Part shown: positions 5,492 to 6,728 of the stretch, piece after piece
How the letters are laid out: the number at the start of each line of letters is the position of its first letter
Numbering within the stretch: the stretch's first letter is position 1
DNA from: Pseudomonadota bacterium
GTDB lineage: Bacteria > Pseudomonadota > Gammaproteobacteria > Burkholderiales > Burkholderiaceae_F
Length of the DNA: 6,728 bases
Direction of reading: 5' to 3'
Assembly: GCA_021823635.1 (NCBI GenBank)
Contig: JAKANT010000095.1
Location: 1 to 6,728 of the forward strand
Position numbers and translations under genes: made by a program
Notes under the pieces: generated by a model
Told to the model about the DNA's origin: nothing
The model's input: only the letters and a program-made list of their open reading frames with translations
The model's database searches: none

Positions 5492-6728
5492 TTGCCTCCA
5501 GGTCTTTCTCGCTCAGTTCGCCGGCGGCGGATTTCAGCCGCAGGCCGTTGACCAGGAAGTCGTAGCGCGCTTTCTTCAGATCGCGGCGCGTGCCGGTGAG
5601 CTGCGACTGTGCGTTCAGCACATCGAGGTTGATGCGCACACCGACCTGGTAGCCGAGCCGCGTGGAATCCAGTTGCGCCTGCGCGGATTTCTCCGCCGAT
5701 TCCAGCGCCCGCACCTGCGTCAGCCCATAGTCCACGCCGGTGTACGCCTGGCGCGCGCCCTGCGCCGCGTTGCGCCGCGCGGTCTCGAGGTCGAACTTGG
5801 CCTTCTCCTCGTTGGCGAGCGCTTCGCGCACGCGCGACTGGATCAACCCGCCGCTGTAGATCGGGATTGTCAGTTGCAGCCCCACGGTGCCGGTGCGGGT
5901 CGTGTTGTCGATCGACGACGTGGCGCTGCCGTTGGATCGGTCCTGGCGGGCGCTCGCCACCAGGTCGAGCGTGGGCAGGTGGCCGTTGCGATTGCGCCGC
6001 GTCTCGATCGCGGCGATCTGCGCAGCGGCCGCCGCGGCGGCGACCGTCGGGTTGTTTTCCTCGGCGCGGCGCGCCCAGGCATCGACGTCGGCCGGCTGCG
6101 GCGCGACCAGCTTCGGCTGATCGACCAGCGGCAGCAGGCTGCCGACGTCGCGGCCGACGATCGCGCGCAGCGCATTGCGCTTGACGATCAGGTCGCCGCG
6201 CGCGACCTGCTCCTGCGCCACGATCTGGTCGAAGCGCGCCTGCGCTTCGGTGGTATCGACGATGGTCTTGGTGCCGACCTCGAACTCGCGCCGCGCCTGT
6301 GCCAGTTGCTCGGAGGCGCCGCGTTTGTTGGCTTCGATCGCCGCCAGCGTGTCTTCGGCCGCCAGCACGTCGAAGTACGCCTGTGCGACGCGCAGGATCA
6401 AGTCCTGCCGCGCCTGCGCGAAGGTCGCGTCGGCGCTCGTGACCGCCAGTTTCGCCTGATCCAGCAGGTCCCGGTTCTGCGGCCGGTACAGCGGCATTGT
6501 CAGGGTCAGCGTCGGCCCCCAGGAGCGGAAGTTGTTCGAGATGTCCGGCGTCTCGGAGTTGTAGTAGGTCTGCGTCAATCCGAGCCCGGCGGTGACGTTG
6601 GGCAGCAGCGCGGCGCGCGCCTGCGGCACGCGCTCGTCGGCCGCCTGCCGCGCGAAGCGGGCGGAGGCGAAGACGGAATCGTTGGCAAGGGCGTCGCGGT
6701 AGATCGACAGCAGATCGCTCTTCACATG
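5469..6728 (-). CDS. tolC: TolC-family outer-membrane channel protein (5' end outside window)
   Basis: This outer-membrane efflux/type I secretion channel forms a trimeric beta-barrel and periplasmic alpha-barrel tunnel working with RND, MFS or ABC pumps. The visible 420 codons run to a TGA at 5469-5471. The two structural repeats of TolC are clear: the first holds MPLYRPQNRDLLDQAK (77-92, numbered from the GTG at 6725) and VGTKTIVDTTEAQARFDQ (150-167). The second holds IPIYSGGLIQSRVREA (287-302) and the equivalent VGVRINLDVLNAQSQL (361-376). Long Ala/Gln/Glu-rich coiled-coil helices lie between them. The mature N terminus DLLSIYRDALANDSVFASAR is visible, but there is no signal peptide. The frame continues through the right edge, so the GTG at 6725 is probably internal and the true start lies outside. 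Its 3' end overlaps waaA by 23 bp in convergent orientation. The symbol marks the family; the pump partner is unknown. Confidence 0.92.
   Translation of the reverse strand, partial: HVKSDLLSIYRDALANDSVFASARFARQAADERVPQARAALLPNVTAGLGLTQTYYNSETPDISNNFRSWGPTLTLTMPLYRPQNRDLLDQAKLAVTSADATFAQARQDLILRVAQAYFDVLAAEDTLAAIEANKRGASEQLAQARREFEVGTKTIVDTTEAQARFDQIVAQEQVARGDLIVKRNALRAIVGRDVGSLLPLVDQPKLVAPQPADVDAWARRAEENNPTVAAAAAAAQIAAIETRRNRNGHLPTLDLVASARQDRSNGSATSSIDNTTRTGTVGLQLTIPIYSGGLIQSRVREALANEEKAKFDLETARRNAAQGARQAYTGVDYGLTQVRALESAEKSAQAQLDSTRLGYQVGVRINLDVLNAQSQLTGTRRDLKKARYDFLVNGLRLKSAAGELSEKDLEAINALLAR

Noticed and set aside
1..6728. A new defence system, mobile element, CRISPR array or RNA gene
   Set aside because: Almost every base is accounted for by five conserved envelope genes and one small nucleotidyltransferase. 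I saw no spaced direct repeats, transposase or integrase motifs, or tRNA-like or rRNA-like stretches.

Overview
The window is GC-rich, tightly packed chromosomal DNA from a Gram-negative bacterium. It carries an LPS inner-core pair (heptosyltransferase I and Kdo transferase), GDP-mannose precursor enzymes and a TolC-type outer-membrane channel. The gene order phosphomannomutase - waaC - waaA with a convergent tolC-like gene matches what I remember from Burkholderiales and related Betaproteobacteria. That placement is inference; no rRNA or other marker is present.

Layout: positions 1-1219 (minus) hold the first 406 codons of a bifunctional mannose-1-phosphate guanylyltransferase/mannose-6-phosphate isomerase, cut by the left edge just inside its isomerase domain. 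Just upstream on the same strand (1302-1688) is a small stand-alone nucleotidyltransferase-fold protein with no visible HEPN partner. A short divergent promoter region (about 1689-1759) separates these from a plus-strand cluster: phosphomannomutase/phosphoglucomutase (1760-3145), heptosyltransferase I waaC (3195-4175) and Kdo transferase waaA (4172-5491, ATGA overlap with waaC). A TolC-family gene (5469 to beyond 6728, minus) runs tail-to-tail into waaA with a 23-bp overlap; its start and signal peptide lie past the right edge.

How they work together: the mutase makes mannose-1-P (and probably glucose-1-P), and the guanylyltransferase turns mannose-1-P into GDP-mannose for surface polysaccharide. 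WaaA puts Kdo on lipid A and WaaC puts the first heptose on that Kdo, so the two overlapping genes encode consecutive steps. TolC is an envelope efflux/secretion channel with no direct enzymatic link.

Most of this is ordinary, conserved envelope biogenesis. I do not see a clearly new multi-gene system. The two things most worth a second look are an AT-rich palindromic patch of rare codons inside waaA (4962-4989), which resembles a dispersed repeat absorbed in frame, and the orphan nucleotidyltransferase lodged between the two divergent GDP-mannose genes.
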